The notes under the pieces were generated by a model. That model did no database searches. It was not told where the DNA came from and saw nothing but the letters and a program-made list of their open reading frames with translations. 64,000 nt of DNA from Marinigracilibium pacificum. Lineage in GTDB: Bacteria; Bacteroidota; Bacteroidia; Cytophagales; Cyclobacteriaceae. Both the position numbers and the translations under genes were made by a program. Location: assembly GCF_012926615.1 (NCBI RefSeq), contig NZ_JABBNU010000006.1:307633-371632 (forward strand). Reading direction: 5' to 3'. This document shows, in pieces, positions 27,023 to 35,922 of the stretch; the stretch's first letter is position 1, and the number at the start of each line of letters is the position of its first letter.

Positions 27023-27730
27023 ATGTCTGCGAAAAAAACAATTGCAATAATAGGTGGTAGTAGTGGAATTGGTCTGGCAACAGTTAAACTTCTGGCTGAG
27101 AGAGGACATGAAATTTTGGTTTTTTCAAGGCATTTTGAGGAATCAATAGAAAATGTTCGCCATGTAAAACTTGATGTGTTATCTGATGATATTACTCCTG
27201 AATTGTTTCCTGAAAAACTAGATGGACTGGCATATTGTCCCGGATCCATAAATTTAAAGCCTTTTCAGTCATTGAAAGCGGATGATTTTCAGTCTGACAT
27301 AGAAATAAATGTGCTTGGTGCGATTAAGGTACTTGGTACAGCAATGAAATCATTAAAGAAAGGTAATGACCCTTCTGTGGTGCTTTTTAGTACAGTTGCT
27401 GTCCAGACAGGGATGCCTTATCATACTTCCGTAGCGGCTTCAAAAGGAGCTATTGAGGGTATAACCAGGTCTCTGGCTGCTGAATGGGCACCAAAAGTCA
27501 GAGTTAATGCAGTTGCGCCAAGTTTGACCGATACGCCTATGGCTTCGCAGTTATTATCTGATGAAAGGAAAAGGGAGCTTGGGGCAAAACGACATCCTCT
27601 CAAAAGAGTAGGAACTCCAAATGACATTGCCAAAGCAGTAACATATTTACTTTCAGAAGATTCTTCCTGGATTACAGGCCAGATTTTCAAAATAGATGGT
27701 GGGATGGGAGACCTTCAAATACCTGGATAA
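27023..27730 (+). CDS. SDR family oxidoreductase, catalytic tyrosine apparently replaced
   Basis: The 235-residue Rossmann protein has GGSSGIG at residues 11-17, a LDVLSDD strand, the Ser strand VVLFSTVAVQTGM, and a C-terminal DGGMGDL end. In the active-site helix the usual Y-x-x-x-K reads V-A-A-S-K (TSVAASKGAIEG), so the lysine is kept but the tyrosine position is valine. This occurs in a subset of SDRs; the reaction cannot be assigned. It lies between the Lacal_2735 gene and the flavin reductase gene, 3 bp from the latter. Confidence 0.9.
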   Translation: MSAKKTIAIIGGSSGIGLATVKLLAERGHEILVFSRHFEESIENVRHVKLDVLSDDITPELFPEKLDGLAYCPGSINLKPFQSLKADDFQSDIEINVLGAIKVLGTAMKSLKKGNDPSVVLFSTVAVQTGMPYHTSVAASKGAIEGITRSLAAEWAPKVRVNAVAPSLTDTPMASQLLSDERKRELGAKRHPLKRVGTPNDIAKAVTYLLSEDSSWITGQIFKIDGGMGDLQIPG

Positions 27731-27733
27731 TTT

Positions 27734-28381
27734 ATGGAAAATGATTTTTTAATTGATCGGCTATCTATCGAAAAGATGGATAAACGAGTCAGAACTAATT
27801 TGATTAATTGTATCAGTGGATTTAAATCACTGAATTTGTGTGGAACTTTCGACAGACAGGGAATTACCAATTTAGCTCCAATAAGTTCTGTTGTTCATAT
27901 TGGTGCAGACCCTCCATTGCAGGGAATGATTATCAGACCGGTATCAGTACCCCGGCATACTTATTTGAATATTATCGAAACAGGGTATTTCACTTTAAAT
28001 CATGTTACTGAAAATATTTACAGGAGTGCTCACCAATCTGCAGCCAGATACCAAAAGGAAGAGTCTGAATTTGATAAAACCGGTCTTACTGCAGAATTTT
28101 TAAATGGTTTTAAAGCCCCATTTGTTAAGGAATCTGTTATTAAAATCGGATTAAAACTGATTGAGGAAATCAATATAGCCACCAATGGGACTAAAATGTT
28201 AATAGGTGAAATTATCGATATTCATTTACCTGAAGGAGTGTTGGCTTCAGACGGGTTTCTGGATTTGAATAAAGCCGGAACCATTACTGTTGCAGGTTTA
28301 GATGCATATCATAAAACAGAAAAACTTGAAAGATTGTCGTACGCTAAGCCCGATCAGGATCTAAAAAGTATTGATTTTTAG
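27734..28381 (+). CDS. Flavin reductase-like, FMN-binding split-barrel protein
   Basis: The 215-residue protein has a split-barrel flavin reductase fold: SLNLCGTFDRQGITNLAPISSVVHIG (residues about 33-58) and a later GYFTLNHV strand resemble FMN-binding proteins of the DIM6/NTAB type. It would reduce flavin with NAD(P)H or bind FMN. It follows the SDR gene by 3 bp in one operon with the Lacal_2735 gene. Confidence 0.83.
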   Translation: MENDFLIDRLSIEKMDKRVRTNLINCISGFKSLNLCGTFDRQGITNLAPISSVVHIGADPPLQGMIIRPVSVPRHTYLNIIETGYFTLNHVTENIYRSAHQSAARYQKEESEFDKTGLTAEFLNGFKAPFVKESVIKIGLKLIEEINIATNGTKMLIGEIIDIHLPEGVLASDGFLDLNKAGTITVAGLDAYHKTEKLERLSYAKPDQDLKSIDF

Positions 28382-28453
28382 TAGAGACTCCATTCTTCAA
28401 GATGTTTGAAAAACGAACTGGAAAAATAAAAGAAAAGCGAATTTAAATCGGTT

Positions 28454-28502
28454 TTATAACTAGTTCGATATATTCTTTTAGGGCATATCGAACTAGTTAT
28501 AA
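28454..28502. repeat. Perfect 18-bp inverted repeat (REP-like palindrome)
   Basis: TTATAACTAGTTCGATAT (28454-28471) and its exact reverse complement (28485-28502) enclose a 13-base loop. It lies between the convergent flavin reductase and repeat-protein genes but lacks a T-run. The arm tip sequence (TTCGAYAT..GGGCATATCGAA) recurs in degenerate form near 29450, 53300 and 53585, so it looks like a member of a dispersed palindrome family. Confidence 0.7.
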
Positions 28503-28530
28503 TTGAGTTATTGCTTGGTTTGTAATATTC

Positions 28531-29173
28531 TTAATCAGCAATTTTTAATCCAACATATCCTGACTCAATTTTGCTGCTATTTTTATAAACGCTACCACCT
28601 TCAGTAAGAATATAATAGTCGTTTCCTTCAGAGCTTATGTCATAATCTACATAGCCAGAATCAATTTTATTTCCGTTTTTATAAACACTCCCACCATCAG
28701 TAAGCACATAATAGTTTCCGCCTCCTGCAGCAATAGCTACACCTTTATATCCTGACTCAATTTTATTGCTATTTTTATAAACACTTCCTCCGGCAGTAAG
28801 AATATAATAGTCTTCACCATCAGCAGCAATGTCAATTCCTTTATATCCGGAGTCTATTTTTTTTTCCACTTTTATAGACACTTCCACCTTCGGTAAGCAC
28901 ATAATAATCATTCCCCGCAGCTGCAATATTAATTCCTTTATATCCGGAATCTATTTTAGTTCCATTTTTATAAACACTTCCTCCCGCAGTAAGGATATAA
29001 TAGTTATCTCCTTCAGATGCGATGTCAATTCCTTTGTATCCGGAGTCTATTTTAGTTCCATTTTTATAGACGCTACCCCCTTTTGTAAGTACAAACCAAT
29101 TGCTTGATTGAGAGAATGCACAAAAGGTAAATAGAAAGAATAAGACTAAAATTGAAAATTTAAAAAGTTTCAT
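28531..29173 (-). pseudogene. Secreted tandem-repeat protein (six 32-residue units), frameshifted in an A9 tract
   Basis: From ATG 29173 the product has a signal peptide (FSILVLFFLFTFCAFSQ) followed by units of 32 residues with the consensus Y-Y-x-L-T-x-G-G-S-V-Y-K-N-G-x-K-I-D-S-G-Y-K-G. Unit 3 is interrupted at a run of nine A (genomic T run 28857-28865): read as nine, the frame ends after GKKNRLRI; read as eight, it continues GKKIDSGYKG through units 4-6 to the stop at 28531. The whole span is 643 bp, one more than 214 codons. The 96-bp DNA repeats are degenerate. This is a phase-variable gene, a fresh pseudogene or a sequencing error. The fold is probably a beta-propeller or solenoid; the function is unknown. 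Confidence 0.8.
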
Positions 29174-29520
29174 AATTCTGATTATGTAGTTGATAAAATT
29201 TGGTTTAAAAAATCCGAAAATATAAGATTTTTAGTTTTTTGCCAATTTATATCACTTTTTATCAAGAATTAATTGCTGAGTGTTTTTATTGTTATGAAAA
29301 TGCACGATTAACTAATAAAAGCTGAAGTTTCTTTATAGTTAAATTGCAATTATTTAATGTGGAATAACTGATGAGTTGAAATCAAAGCTTTGTAAAATAG
29401 TGTATCTGAAATTATGAAAAGAATAGCGATTTAAAATCTGTTTTATTGCTAGTTTGACATGCCGCTAAAGAATATATTAATTAGCATTTGTGTAGAAATA
29501 GAAAAGCTTAAATTTTAGAA
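29174..29520. other. AT-rich intergenic region
   Basis: No ORF with coding character was seen. The left part should hold the promoter of the repeat-protein gene. Bases about 29405-29465 resemble 28415-28470 (AAAGAATAGCGATTTAAA...CTAGTTTGACATGCC against AAAGCGAATTTAAA...CTAGTTCGATAT), a degenerate copy of the palindrome-associated repeat but without its second arm. Confidence 0.4.
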
Positions 29521-29522
29521 GA

Positions 29523-29547
29523 GTCCCCTTTATTAAGGGGACTTTTT
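29523..29547. terminator. Hairpin at the 3' end of the UbiB-family gene
   Basis: GTCCCCTT and AAGGGGAC pair around TATT, with a T5 run on the plus side. The hairpin touches the stop codon of the minus-strand UbiB gene; its minus-side tail is only weakly T-rich. Confidence 0.6.
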
Positions 29548-30871
29548 ACATTTCAACCTTCTCCATAAAGGCATTTGTATTTATAGTTGCTTTTAACATA
29601 TGTAATAGCCTGTAGAGTCCGAAATAAGTCCTGTTGATGTAAATAGCATGTCTGGACCCTCTTGCTGTACCTATTTTCTTTAATTTTTTATCTTTGCTCA
29701 ATGCCTTACCGGCATTATTTATTTTTTCAAAATACTTCTTGTCGGAAAAATCAAATCTCCCGGCAATAATTGGTTCGGCTACCATGCCAATTATATTCCT
29801 ATATACCGAAATAAGATAATCTTTAGTGTCTTTGGAATCATCTATTCTAATTATCTCAAGTTCGATCAGGTATTTTTCAAGTAGTCGATCATCTTCAAGT
29901 ACACCTTCATCAATGAGAGCAAAAAATGAATTATAAAAACTATCCGGAATCTCCTTAGTACATCCAAAATCAAGAACTCCCAGTTTTCCTTCGTCTGTTA
30001 TTACAAAATTACCCGGATGAGGATCAGCATGAACTAATTTTAAATTATGAACCTGATAATTATAAAAGTTCCATAATGCCTGTCCGATACTATTCGAATC
30101 AATAATATCCTGACCATTGTATTTTTCGATATAGTCTTTTAGTGATGGTCCGGAAAGCCAACTCATCACCAGTATTTTTTCAGAGGATAGCTCTTTTTTA
30201 AATTCAGGAAACACAATACCTTCCAGATGGCTGCATTTTTCGGAGATAAACATTCCCTGAATAAGTTCCTGATTGTAATCTGTTTCTTCTATTAATTTAG
30301 ATTCAACTTCTTTAACATAATAATCCAGATCCTTCAAAGAAATATTTAATAGTTTAGCAGCCAGGGGGCGGGCTATTTTCAGGTCAGACTGGATGCTGTC
30401 AGCCACGCCAGGATATTGAATTTTTACAGCTAACGTTTGATCATTTAATGTAGCTTTATGTACCTGACCAATGGAGGCTGCATATACAGCTTCAGGACTA
30501 AAATAATCAAATACATCTGATGGTTTTTTGCTCAGGTATTTTACAAATGTTTTGCGGATTAATGGTCCACTTAATGGTGGAACCCGGTTTTGACTTAATG
30601 AAAATTTTTCCTGATAAGCCACTGGTAAAACCTGATCTTCCATGGAGAGCATCTGTGCAACTTTAAGTACTGAACCCTTGAGTTCACTTAGCAGACCATA
30701 AATATCTTCTGCATTTGCTTGGTCTAAGGATTCTTTAGTTACATTTTCACCGGTTGCCTTTTTTGCGAAATGCTTAATGTAATTGCCACCAACTTTTATA
30801 CCTGTGCTTAAAAATCTGCTAGCACGTTTTACTTTCCCAGCAGGAATACTTTCCTGTCTCTTATTTGCCAT
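29546..30871 (-). CDS. ABC1/AarF/UbiB family atypical kinase
   Basis: The 441-residue protein shows UbiB-family signatures: the KGSVLKVAQMLSMEDQ motif (cf. KxGQ, here KVAQ), AASIGQVHKATL (Ala-rich nucleotide loop), AVKIQYPG lysine, HADPHPGNF catalytic block and LDFGCTKE (DFG). Relatives support ubiquinone or other isoprenoid-lipid metabolism; which quinone is served here is unknown. It lies 15 bp after the TetR-like gene in a minus-strand cluster. Confidence 0.92.
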   Translation of the reverse strand: MANKRQESIPAGKVKRASRFLSTGIKVGGNYIKHFAKKATGENVTKESLDQANAEDIYGLLSELKGSVLKVAQMLSMEDQVLPVAYQEKFSLSQNRVPPLSGPLIRKTFVKYLSKKPSDVFDYFSPEAVYAASIGQVHKATLNDQTLAVKIQYPGVADSIQSDLKIARPLAAKLLNISLKDLDYYVKEVESKLIEETDYNQELIQGMFISEKCSHLEGIVFPEFKKELSSEKILVMSWLSGPSLKDYIEKYNGQDIIDSNSIGQALWNFYNYQVHNLKLVHADPHPGNFVITDEGKLGVLDFGCTKEIPDSFYNSFFALIDEGVLEDDRLLEKYLIELEIIRIDDSKDTKDYLISVYRNIIGMVAEPIIAGRFDFSDKKYFEKINNAGKALSKDKKLKKIGTARGSRHAIYINRTYFGLYRLLHMLKATINTNAFMEKVEM

Positions 30872-30886
30872 CTACACCTATCTAAA

Positions 30887-31516
30887 TTAACTAAACTGTC
30901 TTACCATGAATTTCCCGAAATCAAGGGCCGCATCAAAGACACCACCGCTGATGAGTTCAAAGCTCAGACGAACACTTTTCTCAATAGCTTCATCTGTTTT
31001 CTCGAAGTCTTTGCTATTGTCTTTGATCCAGAAGTTTATTAAAAAGATTAACTGAACGAGAAATGGGTTTTTCAACTGTTCTTTTAAAGGGAATTTGAAA
31101 ACTTCTCCACCTTCCACACCTTCATCAATCAATTCATTCACATAAGTTTTAAAAGACGAATAAAATTCTTTAAGATATTGAGGTGGTCTTTGTGGTTTTT
31201 CGAAAGCGTCTTTTCTAAACAGGATATAACTCCGGTTTTTCTTCAATACTTCAAATAAGGTATAGTAAAAGAATAGCATTTTATCTCTTACCGGATATAA
31301 TTCATATTCTTCTTCCTTACCTAATGATTTGATAGTTTCATTAAAAAAGCCTTGCCAGATATCGGCTTCAAGAGATTCAAATGAACTATAGTGTTCATAG
31401 AATTCTTCTTCCTTGATTTTAAGCTTTTTACAAAATGCCAGAACAGACCTTAGATTCTCAGGTTCAGTCAGCAAATGATTGATATAATTGGATTTTATTC
31501 TTTGTTCTGTAGCCAT
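30887..31516 (-). CDS. TetR-like regulator paired with the AarF kinase
   Basis: The 209-residue alpha-helical protein has an N-terminal part that fits a TetR-type HTH (LRSVLAFCKKLKIKEEEFYEHYSSFESLEADIW reads like helix-turn-helix followed by the FYxxFxSxExL motif) and a helical ligand domain. The N-terminus is less basic than in typical TetR proteins, so DNA binding is not certain. It is encoded between the AsmA-like and UbiB genes. Confidence 0.7.
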   Translation of the reverse strand: MATEQRIKSNYINHLLTEPENLRSVLAFCKKLKIKEEEFYEHYSSFESLEADIWQGFFNETIKSLGKEEEYELYPVRDKMLFFYYTLFEVLKKNRSYILFRKDAFEKPQRPPQYLKEFYSSFKTYVNELIDEGVEGGEVFKFPLKEQLKNPFLVQLIFLINFWIKDNSKDFEKTDEAIEKSVRLSFELISGGVFDAALDFGKFMVRQFS

Positions 31517-31565
31517 GCATTTTTAACAAATACACAACTGTTTTGTTAGAGGAATATTCAAATAA

Positions 31566-34500
31566 TTAATGTTTCAGACGAGATTCTTTTAGCTCTTCGA
31601 TTTCAGGTTTGAATTCGTCCTGATAAAATCTCCGTATAAATTTCAGGTTTCTACCTGCACCCATATTACTTTTAACACCGGTAAGGCAGGCTTTGACCAG
31701 AAAATTAATGAATGAGCGATATTCAACTCTTTCATAGAACATGTATCTTGGTTTTTTGTACCACTCTTCAGTGTTGTTCTTTTTCAAGATCATGTTCGCA
31801 AAAAAACCACCCAGAGTTCCCTTTACTCCACCTTCTTTATCTGAACTTACTTTTAATAGGGTCATGGACATGTCTTCATAATAGAAGCCCATGTTGCCAT
31901 AAATATTGTCAGTGTAACCCTGGGCAAAAACCATTGCAGTATCAAGTTGACCAGTATTAAATCTAATCATAGCAGAAGGCTCAAGAAAGGCGTTCATGTC
32001 TGTTAAAGGCATCGGTGAAAGTCCAATTGTAGTTTTAAATGCACCTTCCTTACTATTTAAATCAAAGTCAAGATCCAGAGTGATTTTACTTGACCCCATC
32101 AGGTTACCAGCCATATTAATTAAAAGATGAGTGCTGTCTGAAGGATTACTATAAATGTTTGTGATATCACCATTTACATTGGTTAGGATGACATCTCCCG
32201 GTAAAAGTCCGTTTTCAGGCACTTCAATATATCTTAAAAAGCCTCCAGAAGTAGTGATTTTGTTAATATTTAATCCTAACGAACTATTCAAAACTAGTTC
32301 GTTAGGGAAAGGTTTTTTACTGTTTGTATCTACAGGTTTATTTTTATCTCTGTAAATGTTTAGTTCAGGGTTTTTTATAATTATCTGATCAGCCTGAATT
32401 GTGCTATCATTTAATAATTCAAGAGTGTTAAAATTTTTAATAATGGTTTCTCCAAGTCTAAGGGTTACAATGTCTTCCTCATAGTTTTGAGACTGGGCCA
32501 GAATTTCCGGAGGTAGTGTCGGAACGATATTAAAGTCTCTGACCGAAAGAGTTTGTGCAGCGTCATCCCAAATAGTATATCCACTTTGAATATTATATGA
32601 AGCCAGGGGATAAAAGAAATAGTCAAAGCCGGTCTCAAGTCCTTTGTAATCCCAGATGTTTCGTCTATTAGAAAAATTTGCTTTAAGATCTTTAGTTGCA
32701 AACCTGAATCCCTGAACAGCTAATCTTTCCTGAAAAGGATCGGCAATTGAAAAGTTAACTCTGGTTAATGAAAACTGTCCTATATCAATTTTTGATAAAG
32801 CATTAAATTTCTCGAGTAGAAAATCATTCGCTTCTTCTTTTATATTCAGAAAATTATTTTTCTTTTCTGAGTCATTGGTTTCACGACCTAGTAATTTAGT
32901 ATATGTCACTCCGTCAATAAGTACTGATCGGGCGATGAACTCTTTCTGAGATAATAAGTGTGGAATATCCCAATTATTAATGGATACTTTGTCAATGTTT
33001 GCCTGCCAGTTTTGTGTTGTGTCTTTTGGAGTGGCACTGGCTTGAATAATTTGCAGTGATCCTGGTGCTATACCAGTTAGTATACTATCTGCTTTCATAT
33101 TGATGTCTTTATTATCAAAATTGATATCAAGAATTGAAATTTCTCCTCCCTGTGGCCATTTGATGCCAGTTGAGTCTTTTAGTGTTTGTAAACCATTAAT
33201 ATTGCCATTTATTGAAGAAGTAGAAATGAGTGTGTTATTGCCTTTTATTCCTATTATATCAATTGCCAGATTACCATTTATTATTGTCGATTTCTCAGAA
33301 GAAAAAGATAGTTTTCCGGCTTCCTTTTTCGATAAATTATTCTTGTCGATTTTGATATTTATATCGGGATTTTCAAGTTCCAGTGATTCAAATGCAATTT
33401 TTTTATTATTTAAACCCTTTGATAAATTATTCGCTGAAGCAGTAAGCTTAGGGATAAGGGCGTTTATTTTTAGACCTTTTTTGTTTTGATCATCGGTTGA
33501 TTTGATTTTTAGATTATTGAAAATCAAATTGTCCGTTGCCGAATTAGAATATACTCTGTCGGCAGTAAGATCGTGTCCTGATCCTTGATGAGCAAATTTT
33601 AATTGATTAAAGTCCACACGGTATTTATCAAATCCCAGGATAAGAGAATCTGTATTTTTCTCCCAGTTAAGATCCGTAGTATAAATTGATGAACCTGAGG
33701 TCGTAAAATGAAATATTGAATCTTTATTTATATCAAGTTGAGTATCATTGAGATTAATGGCTTTTAGCTTTATACTGTTTAAGGTTTTAACTGTATTTCT
33801 ATTAGTTAAAGTGTCGTTTTTTTCAGAATTAATAATGTGGTAAATTAAATTTCCTTTGCTTGATACTGCACTATCTGCCACTATCTTCAAGTTGTTTATT
33901 AGCGCGCTTTTAGAAAGCCTGTAAATCCGGATTCTTTCTCCGTAATAACTTAGGTTACTGGACAGACTGTCGCTTGGGTTCTTTTGAAAATTAATGTTTT
34001 GAACAAAAATGTCTCGTAAATCATTATTGACAACAGTGAAATTTGATTCAATTATGCCACCGTTGTTTAATGAAAAGGTTATATGATCGCTGGAAATATT
34101 TTTGATATAGGCATTATTTAAACTTTGAGAAAGGGTAATGGTTTCATCCCAGATCATATTTTCTATCTCAACTTTTAAACCAGTTGTTAAGATTTGAGGA
34201 TTTTGCTGACCTCGACGTTTGCTGATTTCGATTCTGGCATTATCCATTCCGAGTTTTTCGATTTTAGCATTTAACCAGGATTTAGGTAATTCTGCAAGAA
34301 TGGATTTTCTGCCTTGATCACGATTGACATTAGTCGAGCGGATAAATAAATCAGGACTGTTAATGTAAACTTCTTTAAGCGAAACAATGCTGTCTTTATT
34401 AAGCATCGTTTTGTCTAGTCCATCAATAATTATTTCAGGTAAATATGCTTCTAGTTCAGGTGTTTTATTGTTTACTGCCTTCTTGGTAATCTTTAGTTTA

Positions 34501-35798
34501 TTAATCTTTAAAATTGTTGAATTGGATGAGAATTCAATTAATGAAGCGTTAAAATTCAGTTCTTTAGATCCTGATCTGTAATTTGGGCTAAGTAGTCTTA
34601 CATTAATGTCTGTATATCCTGGAAAATAATTTTGATTTGAAATCATTGAGCTATCCAGAATGTAGTCTAATATATTGATTTCGATTTTTGGAAGATGGAG
34701 AACAGCACCGTTTTCTTGTTCAAAGATCATTTTACCATGAGCCATCTGAAAAGTGTCTACTTCAATTTCATTAAATACCGAAGAAAGAAATTTTGAAAAA
34801 TTATTGTCTTGTTTTTTAGATGGCTGACCACTAATCATCTTTTTCACCCAATGGTTTTTGGTGTTAAATGTGGTCTCAGTTAATTTAATTTGTCCTACAT
34901 CAAGTATATTGTTTTGATAGGATCGGTTGAAATTAATATTTCTTATTTCAAGGCCTGGGGTGTTGTAATAGACCAGATTTTCTACCTCTTCGTGTGAAAT
35001 GTCTTCTGCGGGTTGAATAGTGAAATTCTTTATTTTTATCTCTGAGCGAAGGGTATTTAGTTTTAGGCTATCAAATGAAATATAATGAATTGAGTCATTG
35101 AGAAATACTTTTTGTTGTCCTGAATAAAATGTGACATTATCTGCACTTAGAAATTTGGTTCTTTCGGTAACAGACTGCCTGTTTAAAAGGAAATCATTAA
35201 TTGATAAATAAATACCGTTAAGTACGACAGGCCAGATTTTATTGTTTTTAACCAATAAATAAGTAACTGAAGCGTCATTAATATTCAGGTTGTCTATTTT
35301 AAATTCCTCGAGATATTCCGATATCTGATTATATATGTTTCCAACTTCACCACTAAGGGACGCATCCTTGTTTCTTCCCGCTGTTTTAATCATGAATTCA
35401 GGAGAATCTAGTTTTATACTTTGAACCTCAAGTTTTTTTGTCCAGTATACAAGAATCAGTTGTTTTATATCAAGAGTTAGTTCCGGAACTCGTATTTCTA
35501 CCAAGCCTGCAGTATCTGCCGGGTTAAATATTTGGAAAGAGTCTTTGGGCTGAAGATTAATATCTTTGAATTCGGCTTTTGATGCTAAAAAGTTGATGTG
35601 GAATTCCGAAAAACTAAATCCATATCGACCATTTGTTTTTTCTTCAATTTTTTCTTCCAGAAAATCATGCAGATATGATTTTGTTAGTCCCTTAGTAATA
35701 TAGATGAAAGGAATAAACAGAATAATCAAAGCAAAACCGATGATTACGCCACGACGACGCAAAAAGGGTTTTTTATGTTTGATTTTTTCCTGGGACAT
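31566..35798 (-). CDS. Large AsmA/TamB/YhdP-like single-pass membrane protein
   Basis: The 1410-residue protein has a basic N-terminus (KIKHKKPFLRRR), one transmembrane segment (GVIIGFALIILFIPFIYI, about 14-31) and then about 1350 residues of beta-rich sequence with repeated short patterns such as I-x-x-L-x-I-x-x-A and L-x-x-x-x-I-x-G-x-x. This is the architecture of AsmA-like bridge proteins, proposed to move phospholipids between membranes. Family assignment is by architecture only. It heads a minus-strand cluster with the TetR-like and UbiB genes. Confidence 0.65.
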   Translation of the reverse strand: MSQEKIKHKKPFLRRRGVIIGFALIILFIPFIYITKGLTKSYLHDFLEEKIEEKTNGRYGFSFSEFHINFLASKAEFKDINLQPKDSFQIFNPADTAGLVEIRVPELTLDIKQLILVYWTKKLEVQSIKLDSPEFMIKTAGRNKDASLSGEVGNIYNQISEYLEEFKIDNLNINDASVTYLLVKNNKIWPVVLNGIYLSINDFLLNRQSVTERTKFLSADNVTFYSGQQKVFLNDSIHYISFDSLKLNTLRSEIKIKNFTIQPAEDISHEEVENLVYYNTPGLEIRNINFNRSYQNNILDVGQIKLTETTFNTKNHWVKKMISGQPSKKQDNNFSKFLSSVFNEIEVDTFQMAHGKMIFEQENGAVLHLPKIEINILDYILDSSMISNQNYFPGYTDINVRLLSPNYRSGSKELNFNASLIEFSSNSTILKINKLKITKKAVNNKTPELEAYLPEIIIDGLDKTMLNKDSIVSLKEVYINSPDLFIRSTNVNRDQGRKSILAELPKSWLNAKIEKLGMDNARIEISKRRGQQNPQILTTGLKVEIENMIWDETITLSQSLNNAYIKNISSDHITFSLNNGGIIESNFTVVNNDLRDIFVQNINFQKNPSDSLSSNLSYYGERIRIYRLSKSALINNLKIVADSAVSSKGNLIYHIINSEKNDTLTNRNTVKTLNSIKLKAINLNDTQLDINKDSIFHFTTSGSSIYTTDLNWEKNTDSLILGFDKYRVDFNQLKFAHQGSGHDLTADRVYSNSATDNLIFNNLKIKSTDDQNKKGLKINALIPKLTASANNLSKGLNNKKIAFESLELENPDINIKIDKNNLSKKEAGKLSFSSEKSTIINGNLAIDIIGIKGNNTLISTSSINGNINGLQTLKDSTGIKWPQGGEISILDINFDNKDINMKADSILTGIAPGSLQIIQASATPKDTTQNWQANIDKVSINNWDIPHLLSQKEFIARSVLIDGVTYTKLLGRETNDSEKKNNFLNIKEEANDFLLEKFNALSKIDIGQFSLTRVNFSIADPFQERLAVQGFRFATKDLKANFSNRRNIWDYKGLETGFDYFFYPLASYNIQSGYTIWDDAAQTLSVRDFNIVPTLPPEILAQSQNYEEDIVTLRLGETIIKNFNTLELLNDSTIQADQIIIKNPELNIYRDKNKPVDTNSKKPFPNELVLNSSLGLNINKITTSGGFLRYIEVPENGLLPGDVILTNVNGDITNIYSNPSDSTHLLINMAGNLMGSSKITLDLDFDLNSKEGAFKTTIGLSPMPLTDMNAFLEPSAMIRFNTGQLDTAMVFAQGYTDNIYGNMGFYYEDMSMTLLKVSSDKEGGVKGTLGGFFANMILKKNNTEEWYKKPRYMFYERVEYRSFINFLVKACLTGVKSNMGAGRNLKFIRRFYQDEFKPEIEELKESRLKH

Positions 35799-35844
35799 AG
35801 TACTGCAAATCTAATATTATGCAGTTTAGGTAAAAAGCTTTAAT

Positions 35845-35883
35845 AAAAAAAGACCCCGTTGCTGCAGGCGCAGTTCTGGGGTC
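35845..35883 (-). terminator. Terminator of the ammonium transporter gene
   Basis: On the minus strand GACCCC...GGGGTC encloses a structured loop (TGCGCCTGCA) and is followed by TTTTTTT. It lies 40 bp past the amtB stop. Confidence 0.85.
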
Positions 35884-35922
35884 CGATTGCTCATAACAGG
35901 TGAAGAAACAGGAAGATCTTTC

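Noticed and set aside
28531..29173. Regularly spaced repeats as a possible CRISPR array
   Set aside because: The 96-bp units are degenerate, translate in frame into a secreted repeat protein and lack unique spacers; no cas genes are present.
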